A DNA stretch of 64,000 nucleotides from Pseudoduganella ginsengisoli (GCF_009720865.1 NZ_WNLA01000023.1:27377-91376), one strand, 5' to 3'; numbered from the stretch's first letter, positions 8,763 through 19,607 are shown. Made by a program: numbers and translations. Notes: generated from the sequence alone by a model not told the origin.

Positions 8763-10147
8763 AGCGCACGTTCCCTACACTCCTTGCCGTAGTACTGGCT
8801 TCGCTGGGCAGTTCGGCCACGGCTCAGGTGCAGAATACGACCACCACGTACACGTATGACACGGTGGGCAACCTGAAGCAGGTGACCGATGCGTTGAACC
8901 AGATCACCAAGCATGATTACGATGCTTTGAACCGCCGTATCAAAACCACGGATGCGAAAAACGGCATTACCCAGTTTGGCTATGACGGCCTGGATCAGCT
9001 GAACAAGGTGACCGATGCACGCAATCTGGTGACGACCTACACCATTGACGGCCTGGGTAACTTGAGCAAGACCACTAGTCCGGATACCGGCATCACCAGC
9101 CGCGCCTACGACGACGCGGGTAACCTCGCCACCAGTACTGACGCGAAAGGGCAGGTTACAAGCTACGCGTACGACTTGTTAAACCGTGTCATCTCGGCCA
9201 GCTATAGCGACGGCACCAGTGCGTCTTACGTATATGACCAGGGAGACTATGCGCTAGGCCGTCTGAGCCAGATTACGGACGTCAGCGGCATCACGCAATA
9301 CAGCTACGACCAGCATGGTCGGGTGATCCTGGAAACCCGCACGATTGCCGGCGTGGCGTATGCGACTGCCTATCGGTATGACACGGGCGGACGGCTGTCA
9401 GGCATGACCTACCCGAGCGGGCGCAGCGTTGACTATACGCGCGACAGCATGGGGCGAATCGCAACGGTGACCACGACGATTGGCGGTGTCAGCATGACGC
9501 TGGTCAGCGGCGTGCAGTACCAGCCATTTGGCGGACTGAAATCGATGACGTTTGGCAATGGTCAGGTGTATAGCCGTACCTATGACCTCGATGGGCGCAT
9601 GGGCAGCTATACATTAAATGGTCAGGTGCAAACCATTGCGTATGATGCTGCCAGCCGTATCACTGGTGTGACGGATGGCGGCAACGCCAACAATAGCCGT
9701 ACGTATGGATACGACCAACTGGACCGGCTGACCAGCGAGCAGTATCCGAACAGCAGCCGCAGCTATATCTATGACGCGGTAGGCAACCGTACCCAATCCA
9801 TGCTGAATGCAGCTGCTACCAACTACACCTATGGCTCAACCAGCAACCGCCTGGCGCAAGCCGGTGGCAGCACGATCGGTATGGATGCCAATGGCAGCAC
9901 CACGAACAATGGCGCCGGGAGCCAGTTCAGCTATGACGCACGGGGACGCATGGTGTCGGCCACCACGGCGATTGGCGTGGTGACGTACAAAATCAATGCG
10001 CTGGGACAGCGGGTGGTGAAAACCACGCCGGCCTCATCGACGGTGTTTCATTATGACAGAGGGGGCAAGTTGATTGCCGAGAGCAGCGACGGGACGGTCA
10101 CGGAATATGTGTGGCTCGACGATATGCCGGTGGCGGTGCTGAAGTGA
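8759..10147 (+). CDS. RHS/YD-repeat protein, middle part with its own signal peptide
   Basis: The 462-residue protein begins with a second predicted Sec signal peptide (MKRTFPTLLAVVLASLGSS, cleavage near ATAQ). It then goes straight into YD repeats (YTYDTVGNLKQVTDALN, YDALNRRIKT, YAYDLLNRVIS, YDQLDRLTSEQYPN, YDARGRMVSA). It ends at TEYVWLDDMPVAVLK, which is exactly where a one-piece RHS protein would run into the core motif VYYLxTDxLxTPR. That motif opens the next gene. The start ATG overlaps the stop of the preceding gene, so translation is probably coupled. There is no toxin or immunity motif. Because an RHS cocoon needs a continuous beta-sheet, this piece must either pair with its neighbours in the periplasm or be a relic. 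Confidence 0.78.
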   Translation: MKRTFPTLLAVVLASLGSSATAQVQNTTTTYTYDTVGNLKQVTDALNQITKHDYDALNRRIKTTDAKNGITQFGYDGLDQLNKVTDARNLVTTYTIDGLGNLSKTTSPDTGITSRAYDDAGNLATSTDAKGQVTSYAYDLLNRVISASYSDGTSASYVYDQGDYALGRLSQITDVSGITQYSYDQHGRVILETRTIAGVAYATAYRYDTGGRLSGMTYPSGRSVDYTRDSMGRIATVTTTIGGVSMTLVSGVQYQPFGGLKSMTFGNGQVYSRTYDLDGRMGSYTLNGQVQTIAYDAASRITGVTDGGNANNSRTYGYDQLDRLTSEQYPNSSRSYIYDAVGNRTQSMLNAAATNYTYGSTSNRLAQAGGSTIGMDANGSTTNNGAGSQFSYDARGRMVSATTAIGVVTYKINALGQRVVKTTPASSTVFHYDRGGKLIAESSDGTVTEYVWLDDMPVAVLK

Positions 10148-10168
10148 TCAACAGGGAAGGATAATCAA

Positions 10169-10978
10169 GTGAATAAGCAGATGATGAAATGCCTGGCGTT
10201 GCTGTTGGTCTGGCTGGGATGCATGACAGGCGTGCGCGCTGCGGGGGAGGCGGCTGTGTACTATCTCCAGACCGACCAGCTGAATACGCCGCGGGTGATT
10301 ACAGACCAGAGCCAGGCTGTGGTGTGGAAGTGGGAGAGTGATGGGTTTGGTTCAATACCGCCGAACGAGCAGCCGGGGACGGCGCAGGCGTTCGTATTCA
10401 ATCCACGGTTTGCGGGGCAGTATTTTGATCGGGAAAGCAACCTCTACTACAACTACTATAGGGATTACGATCCTCAGGCCGGGCGATATATGCAAAGCGA
10501 CCCGATTGGGCTCGGGGGCGGGATTAACACATATGCCTACGTAAATGGGAGTCCTTTGAATACAATAGACCCGACTGGTGAAGTCGGTGTTCTAGCACCA
10601 GCCGCTGCTGCCGCTACAGCTAGTGAGGGTGCTGCGCTAAGTTCCAACCCGGTTGGTTGGGTTATCGCAGCAGGGCTGGGTGGAGCTTACGTTGGTACAC
10701 TGATCTACGACAACTTTGAACCACAGATTAGCAAAGCAACAAGTTGGGCATTTGGCGATCCTACTATGGTTTTACCACCCAACGTATTAATTGCTGGCAA
10801 TGGTGGCGTCGGCAATTCTTCAGGAATTGGTACGAATACTCCATATAAGCATTGCCGAGACCTCAAGGGGCGTCCTGGGTGGATCGAATGCAAGGACAAG
10901 AAGAGCGGGAAGTGGATTCCTAAACCAGCGCCTCCAGGATGGCCATTTAAGAAAGAGATTTGCGAGGTGGTCCGATAA
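10169..10978 (+). CDS. RHS core domain protein with variable C-terminal tip and own signal peptide
   Basis: The 269-residue protein starts at GTG 10169 (GGAAGG at 10155-10160) or at ATG 10181. It has a third signal peptide (MKCLALLLVWLGCMTGVRAA). The RHS core runs to about residue 137: VYYLQTDQLNTPRVITDQ, FNPRFAGQYFDRESNLYYN, DYDPQAGRYMQSDPIGL, and TYAYVNGSPLNTIDPTG. Residues 138-269 are the variable tip: a hydrophobic Ala/Gly-rich stretch (about 141-183), then a basic Cys-containing end (HCRDLKGRPGWIECKDKK, EICEVVR). The DNA becomes AT-richer from about 10,560 on, as is common for exchanged RHS tips. The tip matches no toxin family I can name. The next gene starts 35 nt later. Confidence 0.8.
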   Translation: MNKQMMKCLALLLVWLGCMTGVRAAGEAAVYYLQTDQLNTPRVITDQSQAVVWKWESDGFGSIPPNEQPGTAQAFVFNPRFAGQYFDRESNLYYNYYRDYDPQAGRYMQSDPIGLGGGINTYAYVNGSPLNTIDPTGEVGVLAPAAAAATASEGAALSSNPVGWVIAAGLGGAYVGTLIYDNFEPQISKATSWAFGDPTMVLPPNVLIAGNGGVGNSSGIGTNTPYKHCRDLKGRPGWIECKDKKSGKWIPKPAPPGWPFKKEICEVVR

Positions 10979-11013
10979 ATAATACCGTTGTGAATTCCGA
11001 CTTTGGAGGCTTT

Positions 11014-11472
11014 ATGGATACAGACGAGCTATTTCGCCAAGCTAATGCTGCTTATGAAAAGGGAGATTTTACGGAGGCATTTGCTATTTTTACTCATGCA
11101 GCTAATGGAGGGGATTGTCATGCGATGACCCGTCTAGCCACAATGTATGAGTTGGGCGAAGGCGTGCCTGCTGACTTATCGAAGTCAATCGAATGGGACC
11201 TAAAAGCAATTGCTGCAGGTAGCCGGTCATCGATTTTGAATTTAGGCTTGACGTATAGAAGTCTTGGAAAAAATGGCGACGCCCAAAAATGGTTTGAGAA
11301 GGCTCTTGAGCAGGGAGATGGTGAGGCAGCATTTGAATTGGCAAAGCTGTACAAGCTTGAAGATGAGAATTCTCCCTTAATCAAAAAATACTTGCTTTTG
11401 GCCGTGAGTGCCGGAGATTTGTCCGAAGAGACTGCTAAAGAGGTTCAGAACTGGCTGGCAAAAATAGGGTAG
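11014..11472 (+). CDS. Sel1/TPR-repeat protein, possible immunity protein of the RHS tip
   Basis: The 152-residue protein starts at ATG 11014, preceded by GGAGG at 11005-11009. It consists of Sel1-like helical repeats: AYEKGDFTEAFAIFTHAAN, AMTRLATMYELGEGVPAD, AQKWFEKALEQGDGEAAFEL and LAKLYKLEDENSP. No signal peptide is present. Base composition is clearly AT-richer than the window average, like the tip of the gene just before it, so both may have arrived together. A small cytoplasmic gene directly after an RHS tip is the usual place of an immunity gene; that role is inference. Sel1 proteins also serve as general adaptors. Confidence 0.7.
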   Translation: MDTDELFRQANAAYEKGDFTEAFAIFTHAANGGDCHAMTRLATMYELGEGVPADLSKSIEWDLKAIAAGSRSSILNLGLTYRSLGKNGDAQKWFEKALEQGDGEAAFELAKLYKLEDENSPLIKKYLLLAVSAGDLSEETAKEVQNWLAKIG

Positions 11473-11600
11473 ATGTCGGTCTGAACTGCATTGCATGAAG
11501 GTGGCGCCGCAGAGTACTGCTGTGGGCAGTTGCCTTGCTCACCCAACAAGCGCCATCTCCAGTGCTGCTTGCAGATGGCGTCGTTAAAAAACGTTACGGC

Positions 11601-12290
11601 TTAATCCAGAAAATCCGCATACTCCCTCTGGCTAAACCCCGCCAGCCGCGTCCAAGGCAACACCGCATTCGCCTTGGCCAGCGGCTGCACTTCAATCCGC
11701 TGGAATTCCTGCCCCGCGCGGTCACCCGCTTCAATCACCAGCGCCACTTGCCGCTGCTCATCCCACAGCACGCGCTGGAACCGCCCGTTTTTTTCCCGCT
11801 CGCGCCAGCGGGCGCCTTGCACATTGGACGCACGGGAAGACAGCGGCATTTCCGCCACGGACTTCGGCGATACCAGATAGAAATTCGCATCCCACGCCCC
11901 ATTGAAGCTGACGTTGTCGTATTCCCCCGGCGGCACCGCCACACGCTCGCGCGCTTGCTGGTCGATGTACTCCAGCTTGACCTTGCCGCCCTCCAGCATC
12001 ACGTGGCGCGCCAGGCGCACAGGATTGAAATGCTTATGCTGGCCCGGCGTGGCTTTTTCATGCGCCACTTGTGCCGGCAAGACGCGTTCGACCCACACGT
12101 GGCCGGCGCGGCGCTGCCATTTTTCTTCGTAGCGGCTTTCACGCGTGACGCCTTCGTCCGTCACGACTTTGGTGTAATAGCTGACACCAAAGTCGAGATC
12201 AGCAGCAGCCGGCGCGGCCTGGGCAACCACTGCACCCAGGATGGCCGGCAGCAGCAGGGCACGCATCAGTAATGACTGCAATGCCTTCAT
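11601..12290 (-). CDS. Secreted protein of unknown function in alkaline phosphatase operon
   Basis: The 229-residue protein has a signal peptide (LLPAILGAVVAQAAPAAA) and a mature part rich in beta-prone and charged segments (LDFGVSYYTKVV, EEKWQRRAGHVWVERVL, LEGGKVKLEYIDQ, WREREKNGRFQRVLWDE). I recognise no domain. It has no cysteines in the mature part and no metal motif. It starts 3 nt after the upstream alkaline phosphatase stop, so the two are almost certainly cotranscribed from the Pho-box promoter at about 15,240. That context suggests a periplasmic role in phosphate acquisition or in handling the phosphatases, which is inference only. Confidence 0.7.
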   Translation of the reverse strand: MKALQSLLMRALLLPAILGAVVAQAAPAAADLDFGVSYYTKVVTDEGVTRESRYEEKWQRRAGHVWVERVLPAQVAHEKATPGQHKHFNPVRLARHVMLEGGKVKLEYIDQQARERVAVPPGEYDNVSFNGAWDANFYLVSPKSVAEMPLSSRASNVQGARWREREKNGRFQRVLWDEQRQVALVIEAGDRAGQEFQRIEVQPLAKANAVLPWTRLAGFSQREYADFLD

Positions 12291-12293
12291 CGC

Positions 12294-13691
12294 TTAAAAC
12301 CCGAATGCCGATTTCAACAGCGAGAACACTTTGGTGTTGTCGAGCGTCCCCTTGAACGGCTTCGCGCCGGCGCCGGTGGCGAACAGTTTCACGTCGCCGC
12401 CGCCGTGCGTCTCGCTGGCCAGGCGCACCCCGGTTTCTTGCAGGTAGTTGTCGCCCAGCGCCGTGGCGCTGTCGATGCTGGTGCGCACGTTAGGGCGGTT
12501 CGGGCCGTTGCCGAACACCAGGGTCGTGTAGGTATTGCCATCCGCATCCTTGCCCGGCTGGTTGTCCGTGTAGTTGCGGTTAATGTCCAGGATCGGGTTG
12601 CCGCGTTTCGCATAGCCGTTGATGGCCAGCGTATGGTCGTGGTCGGCGGTGACGACAATCAGCGTGTTGGCCAGGGTTGGATCGGTGGCGCGGGCCTTGT
12701 CCAGCGCGGCTTTGATGGCGTCGTCGAAGGCAATCGTGTCGACCAGTGCGCGCTTGGCGTTGATGCCGTGCAGCGCGTGGTCGATGCGGCCACCTTCGAC
12801 CATCAGGAAATAGCCATTCTGGTTTTGCGAAAGGATGTCCATGGCTTTCACGGTCATTTCGGCCAGGCTCGGCTGCGTAGCGCCTTCGGCTGTCGTGGTG
12901 CGGTCCAGTTCATATTGCAGGTGGCTCTTGGCACTGTACAGGCCGATGAATTTCTTGTTCAGCGGGGCATTGGCCATATCGGTTTTCGTGGCCGCCACCG
13001 TGTAGCCTTTGGCTGCCATTTCCTTCAGCAAGTCGCGGCCGTCAGCGCGGCCCGCCTTGTTGCTGGCGCTGTCGAATGGCGTGAAGTGGTTGCGGCCGCC
13101 GCCCATCAGCACGTCGACGCCGTCGCCCAGCGCCGCGTTATAGCCAGCGCCGCCCGGGACGATTTGCGCGGCAATCGCATATTGCGCGTTGCGGTTGCAA
13201 ATGTGCGAGAACGTGGCCGCTGGCGTCGCGTGCGTCAGTTCCGTCGTCGTGATGGAGCCGACTGCCTTGCCCTTGGCTTTTGCCAGTTCCAGGATGGTCG
13301 GCACGGATTTGCCGTTGGACGCGGCGCAGTTGTTGACGCCCAGGTTGCCGTTGGCATCTTTGCCTGGCTCCGTGGCCACCGTGTCGGACGACATCGAGAT
13401 GACTTCATTGTTCATCTTTACGCCCGTCATGTAAGCAGCCATCGACGGCGCGCTATCGGTGGTTTGCGCATCGTTGGAGTATGTCTTGATACGGGCCGTG
13501 CGCTCCAGCTTGTCCATGTTCAGGCTGCCGTCTTCGCCGTATTTGAAGATGCGGGCGGCCGTCACGGTCGATGGGCCCATGCCGTCGCCGAGGAAGAAGA
13601 TAATGTTTTTCGCGTCAGCGGCAATAGCGGCCTGCGTGAAAGCGGCGCCAACCGCGAGGGCCAGCAGGGAGCGGTGCAAATTGCGGGTCAT
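12294..13691 (-). CDS. Alkaline phosphatase (PhoA family), secreted
   Basis: The 465-residue protein has a signal peptide (LLALAVGAAFTQAAIA) and releases phosphate from phosphomonoesters in the periplasm or outside. Catalytic elements are all visible: Asp in FLGDGMG, nucleophile Ser in TDSAPSM, metal ligands in THATPAA, EGGRIDHALH, TADHDHTL and the late His in ETHGGGD. I take the ATG at 13691; a TTG two codons earlier is less likely. It lies 33 nt downstream of the paralogous phosphatase and 3 nt upstream of the unknown secreted protein, so the three genes form one operon. Unlike its paralogue it has no lipobox, so it should be released as a soluble protein. Confidence 0.93.
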   Translation of the reverse strand: MTRNLHRSLLALAVGAAFTQAAIAADAKNIIFFLGDGMGPSTVTAARIFKYGEDGSLNMDKLERTARIKTYSNDAQTTDSAPSMAAYMTGVKMNNEVISMSSDTVATEPGKDANGNLGVNNCAASNGKSVPTILELAKAKGKAVGSITTTELTHATPAATFSHICNRNAQYAIAAQIVPGGAGYNAALGDGVDVLMGGGRNHFTPFDSASNKAGRADGRDLLKEMAAKGYTVAATKTDMANAPLNKKFIGLYSAKSHLQYELDRTTTAEGATQPSLAEMTVKAMDILSQNQNGYFLMVEGGRIDHALHGINAKRALVDTIAFDDAIKAALDKARATDPTLANTLIVVTADHDHTLAINGYAKRGNPILDINRNYTDNQPGKDADGNTYTTLVFGNGPNRPNVRTSIDSATALGDNYLQETGVRLASETHGGGDVKLFATGAGAKPFKGTLDNTKVFSLLKSAFGF

Positions 13692-13724
13692 GATCAAGTC
13701 CAGTTCGAATAAGGTGGTATAGCG

Positions 13725-15188
13725 TTACAGGCCGGCGGCGGATTTCACGAGGGCGTTGACGCGGGTGTTGTCGATGGTGCCGAGGAAGGTGTCCGAACCC
13801 ATGCCGATGGCGCCGAGGAACACGTCGGTGCCGCCGTGGGTTTCATTGCCGGCCGTGACGCGCACGATGGCTTCCTGGTGGTACGTGTTGGCGCTGGTGA
13901 CGCTGTCATCCAGGCTGGCCATGGCCGAGCGGTTGCCTTGCGTGCGGTTTTCGCCATTGCCGAAGCCGATGATGGAATACGGTGCGCCGTCCAGGTCTTT
14001 TTCGGTGGCGCCCGTCACGTAGTTTTTCACGGTGCCCAGCACGCCTGCGTTGGATGCGGAAGTTTTCCCCGTGCGCTTGGCGTAGCCGTTCAATACCAGC
14101 GTGTGGTCATGGTCGGCCGTGACGACGATCAAGGTGTTTTTCAAGTCAGGATCGGTCAGCTTGGCTTTTGCAATGGCGGCCTTGATGGCGTTGTCGAACG
14201 CCACCGTGTCTTGCAGCGCTTTCTTGGCAGTGGTTTCATGCAGCGCGTGGTCGATACGGCCGCCTTCCACCATCAGGAAATAACCCTTGGTATTTTTCGA
14301 CAGCACGTCCATGGCCTTGGTGGTCATGTCGGCCAGGCTCGGTTCTTTGGCTGGATCGCGGTCCAGGTCGTAGCTCATGTGGCTGGACGTGAACAGGCCG
14401 AACAGGCGGTCGGTCTTGGCGCCGTCAATCGCGTTGAACTCGGCCGCGTTGCTGGCGACCGTGTAGTTCTTGGCTTTCATTTCATTGATCAGGTTGCGGC
14501 CGTCCGCACGCTTGCCGCCATCCTTGAAGGGAATGAAGAACTGGCTGCCGCCGCCCAGCACCACGTCGATGCCGTTCGTACCCAGCGCGCTGTTGTAGCC
14601 TGCGCCGCCGGGCACCATCGCCGCAGCAATATCGTTTTCCAGGTCGCGGTGGCAAATGTGTGCATACGTTGCAGCAGGCGTGGCGTGCGTGATGCGGGTC
14701 GTGGTGACGACGCCGGCTGCATATCCCTTGGCCTTGGCCAATTCCAGCAAGGTGGTGGCTGGCGTCCCATTGTTCGTGCCGCAATTGTTGCCCAGCTTGT
14801 TGCCGTTGGCATCGGCGATCGGCGCGACGGCGGTGGTATTGGACGACATCGAGATGACTTCGTTATTCATCTTTATGCCGGTCATGTAGGCCGACATCGA
14901 TGGCGCGCTGTCCGTCACTTGCGCATCGTTCGAGAAGGTTTTCACGAACGCGGTTTCCGGCAAGGTGTCCATCGTCAGCTCGCCGTCTTCGCCCACGGAA
15001 TAAATGCGGGCAGCCGTCATGGTGGCCAGGCCCATGCCGTCGCCGAGGAAGAAGATGACGTTTTTCGGCGCAGGCGCCGGCGTGGATGGCGTGCCGGGGG
15101 CGTCCGGGCCAGGCGAAGTTTTACCGCAGGCGGCAAGCGCCAGGGCGACGAATACGCCAGCAGCGGCGCGCAAAGGTTTGATCGACAT
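13725..15188 (-). CDS. Alkaline phosphatase (PhoA family), predicted lipoprotein
   Basis: The 487-residue protein is a paralogue of the next gene, with the same catalytic set: FLGDGMG, TDSAPSM, THATPAA, EGGRIDHALH, TADHDHTL and ETHGGTD. Its signal peptide ends in a lipobox (LALAAC, Cys at about 21). A Pro/Ala/Ser linker follows (PGTPSTPAPAP), so it is predicted to be membrane-anchored. The start at ATG 15188 gives this clean lipoprotein signal; an upstream TTG at 15227 would add 13 unlikely residues. It is first in the operon, behind a Pho-box-like repeat at 15234-15251. The phosphate-starvation response is therefore the likely control. Confidence 0.93.
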   Translation of the reverse strand: MSIKPLRAAAGVFVALALAACGKTSPGPDAPGTPSTPAPAPKNVIFFLGDGMGLATMTAARIYSVGEDGELTMDTLPETAFVKTFSNDAQVTDSAPSMSAYMTGIKMNNEVISMSSNTTAVAPIADANGNKLGNNCGTNNGTPATTLLELAKAKGYAAGVVTTTRITHATPAATYAHICHRDLENDIAAAMVPGGAGYNSALGTNGIDVVLGGGSQFFIPFKDGGKRADGRNLINEMKAKNYTVASNAAEFNAIDGAKTDRLFGLFTSSHMSYDLDRDPAKEPSLADMTTKAMDVLSKNTKGYFLMVEGGRIDHALHETTAKKALQDTVAFDNAIKAAIAKAKLTDPDLKNTLIVVTADHDHTLVLNGYAKRTGKTSASNAGVLGTVKNYVTGATEKDLDGAPYSIIGFGNGENRTQGNRSAMASLDDSVTSANTYHQEAIVRVTAGNETHGGTDVFLGAIGMGSDTFLGTIDNTRVNALVKSAAGL

Positions 15189-15233
15189 GAGAGTTGGTCC
15201 GGCTGTTAAAAAACGGCACGATAGCAACGCTGT

Positions 15234-15251
15234 ATGACCGGCTCATGACGA
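15234..15251 (-). promoter_or_regulatory. Pho box upstream of the alkaline phosphatase operon
   Basis: On the minus strand the sequence reads TCGTCAT-GAGC-CGGTCAT. These are two heptamers close to CTGTCAT with the 11-bp period of PhoB-binding sites. It ends 45 nt before the ATG at 15188. A TGCTAT hexamer (15226-15221) could be the -10 box, with the Pho box taking the place of a -35 as in known Pho promoters. The assignment rests on consensus match, spacing and the phosphatase genes downstream. Confidence 0.65.
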
Positions 15252-15281
15252 AAAGATATTTAAATTGAATAACGTAAATGC

Positions 15282-15311
15282 AAAACGGGCGCTTGCGGGC
15301 GCCCGTTTTTT
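15282..15311. terminator. Rho-independent terminator
   Basis: The stem CGGGCGC (15286-15292) pairs with GCGCCCG (15299-15305) around a 6-nt loop. It has an A run on the left and six Ts on the right. It follows the stop of the minus-strand DUF2863-like gene (15330) and separates that gene from the alkaline phosphatase promoter. Confidence 0.75.
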
Positions 15312-15329
15312 GTCCACTCCACCGCTGGA

Positions 15330-16598
15330 TCAGTGGAAGTGTTCATTCCCCGCCGGTGCATCTTCCGGCATTTCCGCGTGCACCAGTTCGCCCGCAGGAT
15401 CGGCAAACAAGGGCGCGCCGCAATCGTCGCAATACTCGGACACGTAGCGTTCACCGAGCTTCTTGACGGTGGTGACGCCGGCCGCGTTCAAGTGTTCAAC
15501 GATTTCTTCCACCGGCGTACGCGGCTTCAGCAATTCCGCCAGGTTACCGCCCGAAATCGGGCCTTCCGGCGGCGTGCCTTCTTCATCTTCCTGGCCATAC
15601 AGCGGCCACACGACGCCATACACGACATCCGTGCTCTGGCGCGGCGTGAAGGCCACGCGGTATTCATCGACCTGGCCATTGCCGGCCTCTTCGCCAAACG
15701 CGGCAATCACGGCGCGCAAGTCCGATGGCTCGACAGCCAAGGTATGGGTCAGGTAGTGCACGGCGGCGCGGATCGATACGGGACGGATCAATTTATCGGC
15801 TTCGCGGCATGCCATGTAATACGCTTCCGGCAGCAGCAATTCCACGCCGCAGCCCGGCAGCAGGCGGTTCACGGTCGGCAGCGCCTGCGTGCGCCACTGT
15901 TCCAGCGCATTCTTGCGCTCATCCGCATAGTGCGCGGCGGCCGACGGCATTTGCCAGCGGAACAGGGGGCCGCCATGGGGCGCCACCACGGCTGCCAGCA
16001 AGTAGCGGGTGTCGGCCAGGAACGGCGCGGTTTCCGGCACTTTGGTTTCGGTTTTGTACGCGACACCTTTCAATGCCGCCTGCGCCAGCTTTTGCACTTT
16101 GCCATACGCTTCCGCATGGGTGCGCGGCAACTGGTCGATCGAATACAAGGTCGACGCCATCGCCATGTGCGTGCCATCGGCCAGCAAGTGGGCGGAGAAG
16201 TGTGCGGACAGCGTATTGAGCACGTCGGCAGGAATCGGGCCGGATGCAATGGAAAAGCGGGTCCACGCAAGGATCGGGGCTGCCACCAGCAACACGTCGT
16301 ACTTGGTGGAAACGCCGTCAGCCTCCACCGTGATGGTGGCGGATTCACTGACGGCTTCGACGCCATCCATCAGCACGTCGTAGGCCGTCAAGTCGTCGCG
16401 GAACAGCGTGTTCAGCGACGCATCGATCGTGTCCTGGTGGCCGGACTTCAGCAATTTGTGGATGTGCTGGTCCAGCGATGCTTCCCAGTTGCGCTCTTCG
16501 AGCCGGCTGGCGGACTGGCCCACGGCTTGGGCAAGGGTGACGAGGCGCTGGCTGTCGGCAGTAAGTTTGGGTGTTGAATCTTTAGATGGTCGACGCAT
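15330..16598 (-). CDS. DUF2863-like conserved protein
   Basis: The 422-residue cytoplasmic protein resembles a family (DUF2863) conserved in Burkholderiales. Visible traits are a helical N-terminus (LVTLAQAVGQSASRLEER), a long alpha/beta middle (YDVLLVAAPILAWTRFSI, ADTRYLLAAVVAPHGGPLF) and a C-terminal CxxC (YCDDCGAPLF) followed by an acidic His-rich tail. The single CxxC could bind metal but no partner pair is seen. It stands alone on the minus strand, between acnA and the phosphatase operon, with its own terminator. No function can be inferred. Confidence 0.7.
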   Translation of the reverse strand: MRRPSKDSTPKLTADSQRLVTLAQAVGQSASRLEERNWEASLDQHIHKLLKSGHQDTIDASLNTLFRDDLTAYDVLMDGVEAVSESATITVEADGVSTKYDVLLVAAPILAWTRFSIASGPIPADVLNTLSAHFSAHLLADGTHMAMASTLYSIDQLPRTHAEAYGKVQKLAQAALKGVAYKTETKVPETAPFLADTRYLLAAVVAPHGGPLFRWQMPSAAAHYADERKNALEQWRTQALPTVNRLLPGCGVELLLPEAYYMACREADKLIRPVSIRAAVHYLTHTLAVEPSDLRAVIAAFGEEAGNGQVDEYRVAFTPRQSTDVVYGVVWPLYGQEDEEGTPPEGPISGGNLAELLKPRTPVEEIVEHLNAAGVTTVKKLGERYVSEYCDDCGAPLFADPAGELVHAEMPEDAPAGNEHFH

Positions 16599-16675
16599 AG
16601 CGCTTACAGTTTCTCTCTGTAGGAAAATTCACGTTAGGCATATTGTAGTGGATTCGGCGGCATGCGGCGGGCAAT

Positions 16676-16700
16676 AAAAAACGCCGGACGAATCCGGCGT
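16676..16700 (-). terminator. Rho-independent terminator of acnA
   Basis: On the minus strand ACGCCGGA (16700 side) pairs through a 4-nt loop with TCCGGCGT and runs into six Ts (A run at 16676-16681 on the plus strand). It lies 28 nt after the acnA stop codon. Confidence 0.85.
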
Positions 16701-16728
16701 TCCTTGGCAAGCGCAAATGCTGGCCGGA

Positions 16729-19437
<2,709 letters not shown>

Positions 19438-19514
19438 GAGATCTCCTTCAGTGGGTATCGTCAATTATTAATATTCTTGCTACAGGTGAGGCGTGCTTAA
19501 ATCGTGTCGCCGGA

Positions 19515-19594
19515 TGTAGGGCGGATCATGATCCGCCTTGCATGCGGTTGGCGGCGCATGGCGGATTACGCGCTAAGCGCTAATCCGCCCTACA
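19515..19594. repeat. Dispersed palindromic intergenic repeat, copy 1
   Basis: Two palindromic units lie side by side. Unit A (19515-19537) has the core GGCGGATCATGATCCGCC. Unit B (19558-19594) has arms GGCGGATTA and TAATCCGCC around CGCGCTAAGCGC. Both end in the tag GTAGGGCGGAT or its complement. The same two units occur in reverse order and orientation at 40392-40461. It sits between acnA (upstream side) and the end of the MliC-like gene. REP-like elements of this kind are known in many proteobacteria; a role in transcript ends or gyrase binding would be inference. Confidence 0.75.
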
Positions 19595-19607
19595 GCTACA
19601 ACTGCGA

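Noticed and set aside
6288..10978. Explaining the three RHS genes as sequencing frameshifts
   Set aside because: At both breaks a signal peptide with n-, h- and c-regions appears, with an overlap codon or SD. A simple frameshift would not create these.
11551..11580. Stem CGCCATCT / AGATGGCG downstream of the Sel1 gene as a terminator
   Set aside because: The loop is long and no T run follows on either strand at the right side, so I did not list it.
12405..15209. Plus-strand open frames over the two alkaline phosphatase genes
   Set aside because: Both phosphatases on the minus strand have complete catalytic motifs and signal peptides; the plus frames are low-complexity shadows.
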